NCBI RefSeq assembly: GCF_003173775.1
Contig: NZ_CP029552.1
Coordinates: forward strand, 521,001-585,000
Length of the DNA stretch: 64,000 nucleotides
Reading direction: 5' to 3'
Source of the DNA: Methylobacterium sp. 17Sr1-1
GTDB lineage: Bacteria; Pseudomonadota; Alphaproteobacteria; Rhizobiales; Beijerinckiaceae
The stretch's first letter is position 1. Each line of letters begins with the position of its first letter. This document shows positions 62,475 to 64,000 of this stretch, one piece after another. The notes under the pieces were generated by a model, which was not told the DNA's origin, ran no database searches, and saw nothing but the letters and a program-made list of their open reading frames with translations. Position numbers and translations under genes: made by a program.

Positions 62475-63395
62475 CTACTGGCCGGCCGCCGGAGCCGCGG
62501 CGGGGCGTGCCCGGCCCTGCGGATCGTTGAAGTAGCGGAAGAACTCCGAGCCGGGGCTGATCACCAGCCGGGTGTCGCTCCCGCTCAGGCCCTTCTCGTA
62601 GGCCTGCATCGAGCGGTAGAAGGCGAAGAAGTCCGGGTCCTGCCCGAAGGCGTCGGCGAGGATGCGGTTGCGGTCCGCCTCGCCCTGGCCGCGGAGCTGG
62701 TCGGCCTTCTGGTTCGCCTCGGCGATGAGCACCGTCACGTCGCGGTCGGCCCGGGCCTTGATGGTGGCCGCCACCTGGGCGCCGTTGGCGCGCAGGTCCG
62801 CCGCCTCGCGCTCGCGCTCGGTGCGCATCCGCTGGTAGACGGCCTGCGAGTTCGCCGCCGGCAGGTCGACGCGGGTCAGGCGCAGGTCGATGATCTCGAT
62901 GCCGAGATTCTTCGCCTGCCGGTTCACCTCCTCCTGGATGCGGTTCATCAGGGCCTCGCGCTGGGTGCGCACGATGGCGTCCCGCGAGGCGCTGGCGAGC
63001 ACGTTGCGCATCGCCGCGTTGGTGAAGCTCGACAGGCGCTGGTTGGCGACCTGGATGTTGTTCACCGACTGGTAGAAGCGCAGCGGATCGCTGATCTTGT
63101 AGCGGGCGAAGGCGTCGACCTCGAGGTTCTGCCGGTCGGCCGAGAGCACGGTCTGCACCGGCAGGTCGAGGTCGAGCAGCCGCTTCTCGAACAGCGTGAT
63201 GCTCTCGAAGAACGGCAGCTTGAAGTACAGGCCCGGCTTGTCGGTGCCGGCCTGGTTCAGCACGGTGCGCACCCGGCCGAATTGCAGCACCAGCGCCTGC
63301 TGTGTCTGGCTCACGGTGAAGGCCGAGGCGTAGATCAGCACCAGGACGAGGACGCCGAGGACCACGAGGCCGGTGCGAAGGACGTTGCCGTTCAT
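62475..63395 (-). CDS. hflC: HflC, SPFH-domain modulator of FtsH
   Basis: A 306 aa single-pass inner-membrane protein (helix TGLVVLGVLVLVLIYASAFT, about 8-27) with a large SPFH/band-7 domain: VSQTQQALVLQFGRVRTVLN and the C-terminal coiled part EREAADLRANGAQVAATIKA. With HflK it forms a cage around FtsH and restrains its proteolysis. The ATG at 63395 overlaps hflK by 4 bases. The C terminus is Ala/Pro-rich. Confidence 0.95.
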   Translation of the reverse strand: MNGNVLRTGLVVLGVLVLVLIYASAFTVSQTQQALVLQFGRVRTVLNQAGTDKPGLYFKLPFFESITLFEKRLLDLDLPVQTVLSADRQNLEVDAFARYKISDPLRFYQSVNNIQVANQRLSSFTNAAMRNVLASASRDAIVRTQREALMNRIQEEVNRQAKNLGIEIIDLRLTRVDLPAANSQAVYQRMRTEREREAADLRANGAQVAATIKARADRDVTVLIAEANQKADQLRGQGEADRNRILADAFGQDPDFFAFYRSMQAYEKGLSGSDTRLVISPGSEFFRYFNDPQGRARPAAAPAAGQ

Positions 63396-64000
63396 CGCGC
63401 GCTCCCCTGGGCCGGACGGGCGGCATTGGCGAAGTCCTGCAGCGGCAGGACCGGCAGCACGCCGGCCGCGGCCGCACCGGCGCCCGCCGCACCGCCCTGG
63501 TCGATGATCACCTTGTTCACGCCGCCCAGAACCTTCTCCATCGTGTCGAGGAACATCCGCTCGCGGGAGACCGCGGGCGCGAGCTTGTAGGATTCGTAGA
63601 CCTCGCGGAAGCGCGCGGCCTGGCCGGTCGCCTCGGCGGTGGCCTGGGACTTGAAGGCCTCGGCCTGCTGCAGCACCTGCGAGGACCGGCCCCGTGCCTC
63701 GGGCACGACGCGGCTGGCATAGGTCTCGGCCTCGTTGCGGGCGCGGGCCGCGTCCTGCTGGGCCGCGTTCACGTCGACGAAGGCCTGACGCACCTCGGCG
63801 GGCGGGCTCACGCCCTGGAGTTGGACCACGTTGATCAGCACGCCGGCGCCGTACGAATCGAGCGCCTTCTGGATGATCTGCTGGACCTCCTGCGCCACGC
63901 TCGACTGCTCGGTCGTCAGGATCGCCTGGATCTGGCGCCGGCCGACCACCTCGCGCATCGCGCTCTCGGCCACCGACTTGATCGTTCCCTCGGGGTTCTG
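63392..64000 (-). CDS. hflK: HflK, partner of HflC (C-terminal part, cut by window edge)
   Basis: The visible ~202 residues, reading in from the right edge, start QNPEGTIKSVAESAMREVVG and include LINVVQLQGVSPPAEVRQAF, then VDVNAAQQDAARARNEAETY, the end of the SPFH domain. The Gly/Ala-rich tail ends ARPAQGSAR. The transmembrane start is outside the window. It overlaps hflC. Confidence 0.93.
   Translation of the reverse strand, partial: QNPEGTIKSVAESAMREVVGRRQIQAILTTEQSSVAQEVQQIIQKALDSYGAGVLINVVQLQGVSPPAEVRQAFVDVNAAQQDAARARNEAETYASRVVPEARGRSSQVLQQAEAFKSQATAEATGQAARFREVYESYKLAPAVSRERMFLDTMEKVLGGVNKVIIDQGGAAGAGAAAAGVLPVLPLQDFANAARPAQGSAR

Overview
The window is chromosomal DNA of a very GC-rich alphaproteobacterium. 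The best fit is Methylobacterium or a close relative in the Hyphomicrobiales. The basis is the gene order (bamA-rseP-dxr-cdsA-uppS-frr-pyrH-tsf-rpsB; ruvB...ybgC-tolQRAB; hflK-hflC-DUF2065-degP), an S2 ribosomal protein with a C-terminal helix-hairpin-helix tail, and short intergenic repeats of the 'GAGCATTTTCCGACGAAG' type. This assignment is inferred; no 16S rRNA gene is present. No tRNA, rRNA, CRISPR array or intact prophage was seen.

Layout. (1) 1-10015, all minus strand: envelope, isoprenoid and translation housekeeping. These are outer-membrane assembly (bamA, cut by the left edge), site-2 protease rseP, MEP pathway dxr, phospholipid cdsA, undecaprenyl-PP synthase uppS, then frr, pyrH, tsf and rpsB. 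(2) 10200-12983: a scar of accessory DNA. It holds a decayed IS5-type transposase end, a strikingly AT-rich glycosyltransferase with a C-terminal F5/8C (discoidin-like) domain, a gene remnant interrupted by an in-frame TGA, hairpin repeats and a tiny secreted Cys protein. (3) 12984-18045, minus: coaBC, kup potassium uptake and ispG (a second MEP-pathway gene). (4) 18379-24021, plus: a patatin-like lipase, then a four-gene spermidine/putrescine-type ABC transporter with a Tat-exported binding protein. (5) 24199-33632: a mosaic of small units: an alpha/beta hydrolase, a glycosyltransferase/methyltransferase pair, poxvirus-type topoisomerase IB, a LuxR regulator with a degenerate receiver, a GNAT, a zinc-type oxidoreductase divergent from its probable XRE regulator, and a receiver-GGDEF protein. 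(6) 33637-40073: an IclR regulator divergent from a complete Liv-type branched-chain amino-acid/amide ABC operon. (7) 40421-49665: FKBP isomerase, trehalose-phosphatase, a membrane GGDEF-EAL protein, a small metallophosphatase, transketolase, a GH15 glucoamylase/trehalase-like enzyme and a membrane-anchored unknown. (8) 49879-51509: a NasT-NasS nitrate-sensing antitermination pair without nitrate-assimilation genes beside it. (9) 51535-60016: chromate transporter chrA divergent from ruvB, a Tat-exported metallophosphoesterase, ybgC and tolQRAB. (10) 60320-64000, minus: the envelope proteolysis operon hflK (cut by the right edge)-hflC-DUF2065-degP.

Much of the structure not explained by genes is repeat DNA. 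There is a ~109-bp element with TAGAGC...GCTCTA ends that supplies the stop codon of at least two genes. There is a ~60-bp cloverleaf-type palindrome seen twice. Several long inverted repeats sit at gene ends. Perfect or near-perfect stem-loops act as probable terminators. No wholly new multi-gene system was found. The most unusual items are the stop-codon-donating repeat, the AT-rich glycosyltransferase beside an IS remnant, three receiver domains that have lost the phospho-acceptor aspartate, a LivF ATPase with Arg in place of the Walker A lysine, and ruvB separated from the ruvCA position by chrA.
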